NCBI RefSeq assembly: GCF_001438695.1
Contig: NZ_JQBH01000003.1
Location: 1 to 64,000 of the forward strand
Length of the DNA: 64,000 nt
Reading direction: 5' to 3'
From: Fructobacillus fructosus KCTC 3544
GTDB lineage: Bacteria > Bacillota > Bacilli > Lactobacillales > Lactobacillaceae
Part shown: positions 48,321 through 57,423 of the stretch, piece by piece
How the letters are laid out: each line of letters starts with the position of its first letter
Numbering within the stretch: position 1 is the first letter of the stretch
Position numbers and translations under genes: made by a program
The notes under the pieces: model-generated
What the model saw: only the letters and a program-made list of their open reading frames with translations
What the model was told of the DNA's origin: nothing
Databases searched by the model: none

Positions 48321-51300
48321 TTACAATAAATCTGAAATCTTAACCCGTGTTTCGAAAATCCCTGTAGCTGATTGATAGATCATTTCACTATTATCTGATA
48401 GTTTTATTCCTCCAGATTGTTGTAACTTATGCCAATCAGAAACCTTTTTACTAATTATTTTTACAGGTGCTTGATAGGCAGCGTCTATCTGTAATCCTCT
48501 CAAAATAGTTTGAATGACCGCAATTCTTTTATCACTATCCAAAAATTCGTCTCTAACTTGACTTAATTTATCAATATCCTTCTTGAAAAACGGAAAACGA
48601 TTCTTAACATTTTCACTAGTTAATATATCATACGCTTCCAATAATTCTTCATCACTTGAATTTTCAGAAATACTAGCAATTTTATCCGCATCAGTAGTGG
48701 ATAACCACAACTGTTTAGCATTATGACGATATTCGTTAGATGCAAGATAAATCAAATTTCCATCTTCATTAACAAGTTGCCCCAATGGGAGTTTTGAAAT
48801 CAATATTTTTTCAAATTTTTTAATTGCAGGGTTATTTACTATATAGTCATTAATTTTCAAGTTTCCTACTTCAATTTGATTTGCGATAGAGATAGGAATT
48901 TTAATAAGTAAATTTTTGCCATTAGCTCTTACTAACGTCATGTAAGCTGAGTATACGTTACTATAACCACCATACAAAGCTGTATCACTACGTTTTGAGT
49001 TAAGAGGAATCAACTTTTTACCAGACTTTGGACTAAAGATAGTTTCTTTATTCAAAGGACCTCGATCTTTTTCAGTTTTCTTAGTTGTCAAGATGTTCTT
49101 AAACATCATCACCTTGCGAAGATAACTAGTATTTTCTTCTGACCAGTCTTCATTCCCCTTACGCATGGTTCCAACAACAAATCCGAAGGACTTTAGTCGG
49201 CGTACCTCATCCCTTGAAGAAAGTTGTCGCAAATTCTTTAGGTAATCATTTGTATAACGATCAAATTCATTGTAAACGTTTGTACTGTCACGGTCTGGAT
49301 AGCGATTCTGCATGTACTGTCCTGCGGCAGTAATCAGCAAAGCATCAAAGGCGTGGTGGAAAGAATTAATTTCGCGATGTTTCTTGATTCCCACCAAGAG
49401 TCGCATATCAGCAGTTATTTCTGAACGAATTGCTACAGCTTTACTATTCTCATATTCACCTTCAATCAGTGAAGCAACGTTCTTAATAATCTGACGTGTT
49501 TCAACCAGTTGTCGTGCAATAAATCCGGTTTTTTGTCCGTCTAAATATTTCCCCGCTTTTGTTAAGCGTTCATATTTTTTACGGTTTATAAATCCGGATT
49601 TCAAAAGACTTGTCCACAACGAACCATCTTGTTTTTGTACTTCATCCGTATAAGCGAAAGAGTCAGACTTACGAGCATTCTCTGGACGTGAAACTAAGAC
49701 ACGGTTATCAAGTGAATCATCCTTTGTAAAGGCTTGCGGAATGATGTGATCGATATCATAATCTTGTGACAAGCGTTCAAAATTAATTGGCCTTCCTGTA
49801 TACATATCCTTTCCTTGTTGCTGGAAATACAGGAAATAACGATCATCTGACATTTTATTCTTGTTGCCATCAAGTGTCTTTTTCAATACCTTAGCTTCTT
49901 CAGAAAGTGACTTTGATTGATATTTTTCTTTTAATTGGTTATAACGAGGAACCGAACGAACCGAAGTTTGATCTTCTCGAGCAAACTCCAAATAAACACG
50001 TCGCGGTTCTTCTTTCATTGCCTTCTTAATATCATTCAAAACAGCAAAAGACTGCTTAATACCACGTTTATTTGCTGGAGAGGTTGTCAATTCATTAACC
50101 TTTTCATCGAAGGTTAACTTTGATGAACCAGTGTTTTGTTCAGTTATCCAAGCCTGCACACCGTATTTGTCGTTATTAATGATGGACATGAAGTTCTGAC
50201 TTGTACTCTTTAACTTGTCTAAAATTGAAACTTTTTGTCCGCGTTCATCAATAATTTTGCTATCCAATAATTTTTCAGAAAGACGTCCCCAACCTGTATA
50301 GTGCGTTTGAGACAACTTCTTTACTTGATCATCATCTAGGGGTAATTTTGACAATTCCCGACTAGCAATTTTACTATCTTCAAAAACCGTTTGAATTTCG
50401 ATAATCTTTTCAAGTGTTTCCTGATTATCTTCATTTTCTAAATACTCAGCATCAAAAGTTTTTTTCAAATCGTTATACGAAGACAATGAACTATTGAACT
50501 TACTTTCATCAGCAAGACCAGTAATTGTCACATCACCCTTACCTTGTGCCTTAAGATAATCTTTCAAAGCTGAAAGCGAAACGGTCTTTCGCGCCTTAAA
50601 CAAATCATTAATTAAATCTGCTTTTGTTTTAGAATCAAACTTTTTACCGTTCACACGAACATTGTTTAATTCATTTAAAACAGTGAATAATTGATAACGT
50701 AACGAATTTTGCGGTAATGTCTTCTCACCAATCAAATAGGTATCATTACCAGTTAATCGTTCAATAAAGTCACGCGCTGCCTTGTCACGGTTAAAGACTT
50801 TATCAAAGTTCCATGGCGTCACTCGACTCTTCTCAAAGCCTTCATTTCGCTCTACCCAGTGATTGTCAGCATCCCCGCCTGCATGCTCTACATCCTTTTT
50901 CGTCACCAATGGACCAACGTAATACGGAATCCTGAAACGAAGTAATTCTTCAATCTTATTGTCTTGACCATCTTCCTTTTCAAAAGTATCCAGTAAGAAT
51001 GGATAGTATTGTCCTTGGTTTTGAAGAATCTTTTGTAATTCTGCGAGATGAAGCTGGTGAGGAATTACTGAATTTGCCTTTGTACGTTGCTTTGGAAGGA
51101 ATTCATTTTCATCTAAGCGACGAAGTGTATCTTCTTTCACTTCTTTGGAAAGATTTGATTCCTCAACCAACTCACGAGCAGTAGAAATTCCATTTTTAAT
51201 TGTTGCTTCATCCGTTGCTAGGGCCAATTGCTCATAGATCTCTGAAAAACGTTTATGCTTTAATCCTGCTTTTTGTGCTAAGGACTTTAACAATTTACGG

Positions 51301-52292
51301 TCTTCTCTATGTTGGTCGTAAAGTTGAACCATTGCAGCAGAAACAGAGTCTGCCCCATTCAATAAACCAATTAATACAAAACCGTCGTATGCTTGCACTA
51401 CAGCATGGAAGAGCTCAATTTCTTCATCAGTCAATTGAGACAAGATCGTCTGACTTTTTTCTTCTAAAGCTTCATCATCTAGCTTAAGTTTCCATAACTT
51501 AGCCTCGTCTTTATCAGAAATATCTTTACCAAATAATTTGGCAAAATCGATTTGATTTCCGGTTAATCCAGCTAATAAAGTTTTAATGGCAACTTTGTCT
51601 TGATTATTATCAAATTCGAAGAGCTTGAGTGCCTCATCAGCTTTCATACTCTTGTTTAGGCCATAACCAGCTTCTCCAGAAATAATCTCAGTTAGTTGTT
51701 CTGGATTATTTAATTCCCAAGACAAACCTTTCTCATCAGCATAGACCTCAATTGCATTGGCAAGATCCTCGGGATTATATGTTGACCCAATCGTAATTTT
51801 TTCTTGGGAACTTAAAAAATGACCACGATATTTTACAAGATGATGAATTGCCAAATAGATTTCGCGAATATCAAATCTCTTATTTGGTTGAGCCATCAAC
51901 TCTTGTCGTAAATGATAAATTGTTGGATAAGAACGATGAAATTTTTTTGTCTCTTCTTCCGTTGGGAAAAGGTATCCACCATAATAATGTGCTTTATTTT
52001 CTTCATCCTTAGGATGGACATAAGAGTACTTCAAGCGTTGGAAAAATGATGAATCAATCTCGTTAATTTCCGCTGAGAATAACTCGTCTAACAAACGTAA
52101 CCGCCACTTTCTTCTTGAAAGCCTACGTCGTGTCGTTCGAAATCCACGCCGGTCGGCTGCGGTTTGGGCCGTATCAAATAAACGGACACCGACTAAATTT
52201 TTACCTTTAGCGCGTGCCAATTTTCCATTTTCATCTAAGGCAACCCAACCAACTGAACCTGTTCCAATATCTAATCCTACGTCGTAAACCAT
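48321..52292 (-). CDS. cas9: Cas9 endonuclease, type II-A
   Basis: A 1323-residue Cas9 from ATG 52292 (six bases after AAGGAG; an upstream in-frame ATG would lack a site). RuvC-I reads YDVGLDIGTGSVGWVAL with Asp8, followed by the arginine-rich bridge helix RRRLSRRKWRLRLL. RuvC-II is KEEPRRVYLEFAREDQ, and the HNH motif DIDHIIPQAF carries His849. RuvC-III HHAFDALLI follows. All nuclease residues look intact. The C terminus ends QSATGIFETRVKISDLL, similar to the family, but the PAM-reading Arg-Lys-Arg of S. pyogenes Cas9 is replaced by Ser-Gly-Gly-Ile-Lys, so the PAM should differ. Confidence 0.98.
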   Translation of the reverse strand: MVYDVGLDIGTGSVGWVALDENGKLARAKGKNLVGVRLFDTAQTAADRRGFRTTRRRLSRRKWRLRLLDELFSAEINEIDSSFFQRLKYSYVHPKDEENKAHYYGGYLFPTEEETKKFHRSYPTIYHLRQELMAQPNKRFDIREIYLAIHHLVKYRGHFLSSQEKITIGSTYNPEDLANAIEVYADEKGLSWELNNPEQLTEIISGEAGYGLNKSMKADEALKLFEFDNNQDKVAIKTLLAGLTGNQIDFAKLFGKDISDKDEAKLWKLKLDDEALEEKSQTILSQLTDEEIELFHAVVQAYDGFVLIGLLNGADSVSAAMVQLYDQHREDRKLLKSLAQKAGLKHKRFSEIYEQLALATDEATIKNGISTARELVEESNLSKEVKEDTLRRLDENEFLPKQRTKANSVIPHQLHLAELQKILQNQGQYYPFLLDTFEKEDGQDNKIEELLRFRIPYYVGPLVTKKDVEHAGGDADNHWVERNEGFEKSRVTPWNFDKVFNRDKAARDFIERLTGNDTYLIGEKTLPQNSLRYQLFTVLNELNNVRVNGKKFDSKTKADLINDLFKARKTVSLSALKDYLKAQGKGDVTITGLADESKFNSSLSSYNDLKKTFDAEYLENEDNQETLEKIIEIQTVFEDSKIASRELSKLPLDDDQVKKLSQTHYTGWGRLSEKLLDSKIIDERGQKVSILDKLKSTSQNFMSIINNDKYGVQAWITEQNTGSSKLTFDEKVNELTTSPANKRGIKQSFAVLNDIKKAMKEEPRRVYLEFAREDQTSVRSVPRYNQLKEKYQSKSLSEEAKVLKKTLDGNKNKMSDDRYFLYFQQQGKDMYTGRPINFERLSQDYDIDHIIPQAFTKDDSLDNRVLVSRPENARKSDSFAYTDEVQKQDGSLWTSLLKSGFINRKKYERLTKAGKYLDGQKTGFIARQLVETRQIIKNVASLIEGEYENSKAVAIRSEITADMRLLVGIKKHREINSFHHAFDALLITAAGQYMQNRYPDRDSTNVYNEFDRYTNDYLKNLRQLSSRDEVRRLKSFGFVVGTMRKGNEDWSEENTSYLRKVMMFKNILTTKKTEKDRGPLNKETIFSPKSGKKLIPLNSKRSDTALYGGYSNVYSAYMTLVRANGKNLLIKIPISIANQIEVGNLKINDYIVNNPAIKKFEKILISKLPLGQLVNEDGNLIYLASNEYRHNAKQLWLSTTDADKIASISENSSDEELLEAYDILTSENVKNRFPFFKKDIDKLSQVRDEFLDSDKRIAVIQTILRGLQIDAAYQAPVKIISKKVSDWHKLQQSGGIKLSDNSEMIYQSATGIFETRVKISDLL

Positions 52293-52320
52293 TTCACTCT
52301 CCTTAAAGTAATATGTGTAC

Positions 52321-52329
52321 ATTATAGCA
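52321..52329 (-). promoter_or_regulatory. cas9 promoter (extended -10)
   Basis: TGCTATAAT on the minus strand, with TATAAT at 52326-52321. It places the start about 22 bases before the cas9 ATG. Confidence 0.65.
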
Positions 52330-52368
52330 AAGTTTATAGTGATATATTACAGCGCGATTCACCCCATC

Positions 52369-52392
52369 AAAAAAAGCACAGTTCCCTGTGCT
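52369..52392 (-). terminator. Terminator of the coiled-coil membrane protein gene
   Basis: AAGCACAG-GGAA-CTGTGCTT then T-run on the minus strand. Confidence 0.8.
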
Positions 52393-52400
52393 TTCACCAT

Positions 52401-53858
52401 TTATCTATAATACCCCTTATTTCGATCCACCCGTTCGAAATGATTACCGACCATGGTCATGTTGCGGTCGATGTTTTGTAGACGGTTGTTGGCGTCTTGG
52501 ATACTTTGGTTGGTGCGTTCTTGGATGTCAGCCATCTTTTTGTTAGATGCGGTGATGGCTTCAGAACTCTTTTGGATGGTACCTTGCACGTTGGCGAAGC
52601 CACTTTGAACAGAAGTGTCCAGTTGGAATAGGAGTTTGGCAATATTGTTGTTCTGCTCGGCATTTTGGCGAGCTAGATCATTCATTGCGTCCAGCGTCTT
52701 TTGCTGGTTATCCTTGAGTTGGTTCATTAATTCGTCATGGTTCTTCGCGTTTTGGAAACGATCAGTAGCTAGTTCGTTAGCGTGGCCCCATTCCGTTGCT
52801 TGCATGCTTTGCAATGCTTCCAACATTAGTTGGTAGTATGGCAATTCAAACCGGTACTGATCGGCCATTGGAATGACGCGGGGTAGGTTTTGCTTAATTT
52901 CAGCAATCCGGCGATCAACGGCTGGTAGATTCTGACTTTCGATTTGGTCAATTTGACCGGTCACATCCAAAATGGAATTGTCCACATCGTTTGAATTCGA
53001 CAGCAAGTTGTTTTTCAACCCCGTCAACACAGCTTTCGCCTGTTGGACTTTATCATTATAGTCTGCATCGGCTTGTTGAACCTGCAATTCATATTTTTGA
53101 CGGTTTGCTTCCTCAACCGCTGCTGCCTCTCGCTTGAAGCGATTGGCTAACTGATTGTTAGCCTTTTTAATCAAGAAGACTCCCAGTGTAAAATGGGCGA
53201 AAAAGGCACCCCATGAAAAGGCAACTTGCAGCATCGTCAGGTGAGAACCAGATGACACCGTCGACATCAGCATGGAAACAAAGATAAAGGAATAGATTAG
53301 CAAAGCAACACGGGTGTAGTTCACAACAGGTTTGATCGTTAGGTATTTATTCACGTTATCAAACAACTTATGATGCTTCTTTAAGTACCAAACATCAAAC
53401 AGCGCAATGTACACTGGTAAGATTGTCAACAATTGCGGCATCATTGACGTGTTTTTCAGTCCTTCAGCCGTCGTATTGGTTACGAAGTTACCTGAAGTAA
53501 TTCCTGAAACACTCGAAATGACCAGCAGGACAACCTCTAGAAGAATCATCCACAGCAAAAGTCGGCGACCGACTTTTTTAGATTCTGATTCGTCAACCGT
53601 TGCCGTGTAGCCCGTTGTGTCCAAGGCAATTTGCTTCTTGCTGATGTTGCCGAATTGGCCACTGTCAATCTTAGCCACAACATCATTGATTTGCCCTTTT
53701 AAAATCTCCTTATCAAGCGACAGTTGGTCGGCCTGACGTTCAAGCATTGCATTTTCTTTTGACAGTTTTCTGCGTTGCTTCACAGCCTTTTGATAGGCAT
53801 CAACGTACTGCATCTCCTCCTTCACCTGATTAATTAGCTTGTTTTGATTCTCGTCCAT
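52401..53858 (-). CDS. Large coiled-coil membrane protein, unknown function
   Basis: A 485-residue protein I do not recognise. An N-terminal coil (residues 1-70) is followed by four hydrophobic helices (about 100-122, 140-158, 182-205 and 210-232), then a long C-terminal coiled coil of about 250 residues rich in Asn, Gln and Glu (TDRFQNAKNHDELMNQLKD onward). It may anchor a filament-like cytoplasmic coil. The start is ATG 53858, after GGAGGG, one codon after an alternative GTG. It lies immediately upstream of cas9 on the same strand, but a terminator separates them. Confidence 0.6.
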   Translation of the reverse strand: MDENQNKLINQVKEEMQYVDAYQKAVKQRRKLSKENAMLERQADQLSLDKEILKGQINDVVAKIDSGQFGNISKKQIALDTTGYTATVDESESKKVGRRLLLWMILLEVVLLVISSVSGITSGNFVTNTTAEGLKNTSMMPQLLTILPVYIALFDVWYLKKHHKLFDNVNKYLTIKPVVNYTRVALLIYSFIFVSMLMSTVSSGSHLTMLQVAFSWGAFFAHFTLGVFLIKKANNQLANRFKREAAAVEEANRQKYELQVQQADADYNDKVQQAKAVLTGLKNNLLSNSNDVDNSILDVTGQIDQIESQNLPAVDRRIAEIKQNLPRVIPMADQYRFELPYYQLMLEALQSMQATEWGHANELATDRFQNAKNHDELMNQLKDNQQKTLDAMNDLARQNAEQNNNIAKLLFQLDTSVQSGFANVQGTIQKSSEAITASNKKMADIQERTNQSIQDANNRLQNIDRNMTMVGNHFERVDRNKGYYR

Positions 53859-54124
53859 CACATTCCCTCCAAAAACACAAAATCACTTTATTTTATCACT
53901 ATTGTGATGAGTCTTGCGAATTGAAGAAAAAGGGAAGAGAATCCTCATTTTAATCTGTAATTTACAAATCGGCATCAACTTTTTTATTAAAATCTTGTTG
54001 ATTTTTCGATAATTAGGCAGACACATCGTCTGTTTATTGAAATAATGCCGTTTTTTCAATAAATAATTTTATTAGTGTCGTATTAACGAAAAAATTTGGT
54101 GTTTTTTCATTTATTGTCTTCAAC

Positions 54125-54162
54125 AAAAAAGGAACAGAATCTCAGAATTCTGTTCCTTTTTT
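54125..54162. terminator. Strong bidirectional hairpin, no clear gene
   Basis: AAAGGAACAGAAT-CTCAG-AATTCTGTTCCTTT with A and T runs. It could end the small open frame at 54274-54402 on the minus strand. Confidence 0.7.
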
Positions 54163-54273
54163 CTAGCCCGGTTGATTAATTGCATTATTCATTAATAAAG
54201 TTGCTGGTCAAGGATTGACGCATTTAAATGACTATTCTAATCCCACCAATCGTCTTTGCGCGCGATTCGCCTC

Positions 54274-54402
54274 CTACGTAATATAACTCATGACGATTAA
54301 CTTTTCCTCTTCTGAAGCAAATTCATCAAAATCTGAAAAATCATGATGATAGCGTTGAATAATTTCTTCAAATTGTACCTTATTATTCTGAGATTGGTTC
54401 AT
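54274..54402 (-). CDS. Small acidic open reading frame (42 aa), uncertain
   Basis: Minus-strand frame of 42 residues, strongly acidic (DFSDFDEFASEEEK), starting ATG nine bases after GGAGG. It overlaps the end of an upstream frame ending LPRQVLIHTKEELEALIHEPISE, which looks like the C terminus of a lost gene. It may be a real small protein or the remainder of a two-gene unit. No family is recognised. Confidence 0.35.
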   Translation of the reverse strand: MNQSQNNKVQFEEIIQRYHHDFSDFDEFASEEEKLIVMSYIT

Positions 54403-54646
54403 GAATTAACGCCTCCAATTCTTCTTTAGTGTGAATTAGAACTTGCCTGGGAAGCCCTTTCAATTTATTAAAACGAATTCCACAAAAAATAGCGAGGAAT
54501 TTGTACAACTTGAACCAGTTATGCCAACATATCCGCAAAGCAAAAAGGTCGTGTATTCCTCCCGCTTCTGATTTCCTTACCCTGCCCGGCTGCGCATTTA
54601 AGTTGTTCGTAAATAAAGTCGCTGGTCGAAGCCAACTCGATACCAA
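54383..54646 (-). pseudogene. Probable relic of an unidentified gene
   Basis: The only protein-like piece is the C-terminal 26 residues (RFNKLKGLPRQVLIHTKEEL, continuing to ALIHEPISE). The upstream part is low-quality, changes frame and lacks a ribosome site. A motif near 54605-54630 (AATAAAGTCGCTGGTC) recurs degenerately at 54194-54209 (AATAAAGTTGCTGGTC), as though a segment was duplicated and decayed. The whole 53.86-54.65 kb stretch otherwise holds no gene I can support. Confidence 0.4.
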
Positions 54647-54650
54647 TATA

Positions 54651-54680
54651 AAAAAGAACGCCCATGTAGGCGTTCCCTTT
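54651..54680 (-). terminator. Terminator of the TcaA-like gene
   Basis: GGAACGCC-TACAT-GGCGTTC then T-run on the minus strand. Confidence 0.8.
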
Positions 54681-54690
54681 AAAAATTCAA

Positions 54691-56055
54691 TTACTTGACG
54701 TTGTCTGAGTCAGACAGCTTCTTTTGGTCAGAATCGATACTATCAACCAACCACTTTGATTCGTCCTTGTCGTACTTGACGTGGGCCTTCAAGAGGAAGG
54801 TCTGCGTCAACGTACCGGACGTATGCTTGTCAGGATCAGTGTCAGAAGAGTAGTTAAAGTCTTCCTTAATCTTGAACGTCACATCGGCGGTCTTCTTACC
54901 CGTTGACTTGACGTCTTGGACGTCAATTGGGCCAAAGTTGATGGATTCGGCCGTTCGCTTTGACTTGGTCTTGTTGTTGCTAATCATTTCCGTAAAGTCG
55001 GTGTAGGCCTTGTTGCTGCTACCGTCGACGAAGACGTCGGAAGCCGTCACATCGCTACTGTATGAACTGCTGTCCTTGGCCCCGACTTTAGAGAGCAAGG
55101 AAGACATGTTGGTCAACAGTGCATCCGCGTCTGACTTGGTCAACTTGGACTTGGAACTTGAAGAAGATGATGACGAACTCGTCCTGTAAGCGTACAGGTT
55201 AATTTCGGCGTTGCTCTTGTTGGCAACCACTTCCGTATCCGTTCCCTTATAGGTGTCGCCATCGACATCGCCCTTGGCCTCAAATTCGTAGTAACCAGGT
55301 GCTTGGTGCTTCACAATTGCCGCTTCATCATCGTCTGAGTCCTTGATGATGGTCTCATCGTTGGCCGTCACCTTCAGACCTGAATGGTTCGTGTAAACCT
55401 TCAAGTTAATTGGCGTGACCACGATTTGGTACTTTGGGAAGACAAGGAAACGATTACCCGTCTTCTTAACCTGAACGTTGTAAGCAGAAGACTTCAACAT
55501 TCGTTCGATATCGCTCTTAGTGGCACCCGTCTTGATGTACTTCACCAAAGGGGTCACTTCAGACTTAGTCAACTTCTTATCCGTGTCAGACCAAGTCAGG
55601 TTTTGACTGTACTTATCGGCGCTACGACTATCCAAAACCTTAATGGCCCGATCCATTGATGAATCGTATGAATAGTAGTTTTGTCCGTACAAGTAACCAG
55701 CGACCAAGGCCACAACGATGACAATCAACGTTGGCAACTTCCAGCCACGCTTCTTCTTGTTCGTTTGACTTTGACGGTGTGGGGCAACCGTGGTGTCCTC
55801 ATCATCCTCTGTCGGCGTTTCAACAGCTGCTGTCGGTGCGATGTACTGGCGCTGCTTCACTTCGTCGATGGATGGCTTGCGACCGTATTTCTTTTCAAAG
55901 TCGGCAACCCAAGCCTGCAGAATTTCCTTTTCGGATGGTTCTGCTGCTTGCTGCTTCATTGCAAAGCCGTTGGCCTTGGCAGCCTTGAATTCATCAAGGG
56001 AAGGTTCGCGACCGTTTTCTTTCTTAAAGGCGTCACGCCATTCTTGCTGTGTCAT
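54691..56055 (-). CDS. TcaA-like membrane protein with N-terminal motif repeats
   Basis: A 454-residue bitopic protein. Two tandem 26-residue repeats open it (EWRDAFKKENGREPSLDEF and AWVADFEKKYGRKPSIDEV). A basic stretch and one membrane helix follow (about 108-125), then an external part resembling TcaA folds, which include a C-terminal NTF2-like domain. TcaA proteins of staphylococci influence glycopeptide response and wall chain length; their N terminus is a zinc ribbon, replaced here by the repeats. A serine run (about 290-299) separates the two external halves. It lies directly downstream of a protein with the same N-terminal motif. Confidence 0.55.
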   Translation of the reverse strand: MTQQEWRDAFKKENGREPSLDEFKAAKANGFAMKQQAAEPSEKEILQAWVADFEKKYGRKPSIDEVKQRQYIAPTAAVETPTEDDEDTTVAPHRQSQTNKKKRGWKLPTLIVIVVALVAGYLYGQNYYSYDSSMDRAIKVLDSRSADKYSQNLTWSDTDKKLTKSEVTPLVKYIKTGATKSDIERMLKSSAYNVQVKKTGNRFLVFPKYQIVVTPINLKVYTNHSGLKVTANDETIIKDSDDDEAAIVKHQAPGYYEFEAKGDVDGDTYKGTDTEVVANKSNAEINLYAYRTSSSSSSSSSKSKLTKSDADALLTNMSSLLSKVGAKDSSSYSSDVTASDVFVDGSSNKAYTDFTEMISNNKTKSKRTAESINFGPIDVQDVKSTGKKTADVTFKIKEDFNYSSDTDPDKHTSGTLTQTFLLKAHVKYDKDESKWLVDSIDSDQKKLSDSDNVK

Positions 56056-56073
56056 GAATTGACTCCCTTTAGA

Positions 56074-57027
56074 TTAGTAGTTAAAGCTTGAAATCGTGTC
56101 GATCAATGACTTAAACATTGGGGTGACAATGACCGCGTAACCAATGTAAATCACAACGGACGTGATGATGGTTTGGGCAATTTGCCACCAGATCAAGTCA
56201 ATCTTCTGGTCGTTTTCGCGATACTTTTGAACAAAGTAGATGGAAGCGAGGTTCGTCACGGCCACAGCCAACATTGGGAGGGCAATCAAGATTCCAATGT
56301 TAATCATGATGCCTTGAATCGTGCTGTTCAAGTTACTGATGCTGTTTTCCGTTGGCACTTGAGCGATGAATGAGTAAATAAAGCCCACAGCGGCAAAGAT
56401 GGCAGCGGCTGGTTGGAAGACCAAGAACTTGTTAACCAAGTTCTTGAACTTTTCCTTCCCCTTTGACACCAATGCCAAACCTGGCAAAGCCGCCAAGAAC
56501 AAGATGACAAAGACGACAACAAAGTTAAAGAAGACCGATGGCAAAACGCGCCCAGCGAGATCAGCAATCCCACGCGTATAAGAACTTGAATAGCTGCTTC
56601 CGTAACTGCTTCGAACGGCATCCCCCATAACCGCAAAGATACGACGAATCACGTTCCAGAAGATTCCAGCAGACAAAACCGTCGTCAAAGCGAAAGTCAG
56701 CCAAAGGTACAATTGGTTTGGCTTGTCTTCGTTGACATACTTCATTGGGTGCAAGGCCCGGTTCTTCAACCAACCAAAGTAGTTACCAGCATGTTGCTTG
56801 GCCTTGTTAAAGGCTTCGCCGGCTTGTTCCTTGGTTTCTTCCATCCCCTTGCTGATTTCCTTGCCGTCCTTCTTCAGTTCGGCCTCAACCTTTGCTTCAG
56901 CCTTAGCAGCTTCGGCGTGGGCATCCGTGAACTCACCCTTTTCCAATGCAGCAGCGATTTCATCTGCGTTTGGCTTACGGTTGTTGATGAGTTCGAAATA
57001 CTCTTCCCATTCTTTGCGACTTGTCAT
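56074..57027 (-). CDS. Polytopic membrane protein sharing the N-terminal motif
   Basis: A 317-residue protein. Residues 5-32 (KEWEEYFELINNRKPNADEI) match the repeat seen twice in the next gene. A helical charged linker follows (EAKVEAELKKDGKEISKGME), then about five to six membrane helices from residue 105. It is reminiscent of DUF6574-type proteins, though I cannot confirm the family. The two genes are 18 bases apart and surely co-expressed (AAAGGAGAAAG site here). Confidence 0.6.
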   Translation of the reverse strand: MTSRKEWEEYFELINNRKPNADEIAAALEKGEFTDAHAEAAKAEAKVEAELKKDGKEISKGMEETKEQAGEAFNKAKQHAGNYFGWLKNRALHPMKYVNEDKPNQLYLWLTFALTTVLSAGIFWNVIRRIFAVMGDAVRSSYGSSYSSSYTRGIADLAGRVLPSVFFNFVVVFVILFLAALPGLALVSKGKEKFKNLVNKFLVFQPAAAIFAAVGFIYSFIAQVPTENSISNLNSTIQGIMINIGILIALPMLAVAVTNLASIYFVQKYRENDQKIDLIWWQIAQTIITSVVIYIGYAVIVTPMFKSLIDTISSFNY

Positions 57028-57138
57028 ACTTTCTCCTTTATTATGTCTAGATTAAATGAACATATAAAAGTGTACCACAAAATGGGTACACTTATTGTAA
57101 AAAGGTGCATTTATGAGGGTATTTAGACTTTTTTTAAA

Positions 57139-57168
57139 TAAAAAAGACCTTCTAAAATCAGAAGGTCG
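57139..57168. terminator. Terminator after the 39-aa membrane peptide gene
   Basis: AGACCTTCT / AGAAGGTC hairpin with a T-run on the minus strand. Confidence 0.75.
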
Positions 57169-57184
57169 ACAACCTAACCAAGCA

Positions 57185-57304
57185 TCATGATTCAATCGCA
57201 TACGGCGCAAGCGCCACAATCAAAATCAACAGAACGGCAACAATAATCCAAGTACGCAACCGGATTTGCTTAAAGGCTGCAATACATCTAGCAATCAAAT
57301 TCAT
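57185..57304 (-). CDS. 39-residue membrane peptide
   Basis: Too short for ordinary gene finding. The peptide begins MNLIARCIAAFKQIRLRTW and continues into one hydrophobic helix (WIIVAVLLILIVALAPYAI), ending ES. It has its own promoter on the minus strand (TTGGCA and TGCTAAAAT at 18 bases) and its own terminator, which argues for a real gene. A weak AAGAAAGAG ribosome site precedes the ATG. The function is unknown; a stress peptide or type I toxin-like peptide is possible, but no antisense RNA was identified. Confidence 0.55.
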   Translation of the reverse strand: MNLIARCIAAFKQIRLRTWIIVAVLLILIVALAPYAIES

Positions 57305-57375
57305 AAATTGACTCTTTCTTTTCAAATTTTTCCTGCTTTTATTTTAGCACAGCAACCACCTGAATTTTGCCAAAC

Positions 57376-57403
57376 AAAAAAAGCCCGCGATTGCGGACTT
57401 TTT
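57376..57403 (-). terminator. Terminator after rpsI
   Basis: AAGTCCGC-AATCG-CGGGCTT hairpin on the minus strand. Confidence 0.75.
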
Positions 57404-57423
57404 GTAAAACGGTAATCCAACGA

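Noticed and set aside
53862-54120. AT-rich stretch considered as a replication origin or phage remnant
   Set aside because: No iterons, DnaA boxes or phage genes could be made out; only A/T runs are seen.
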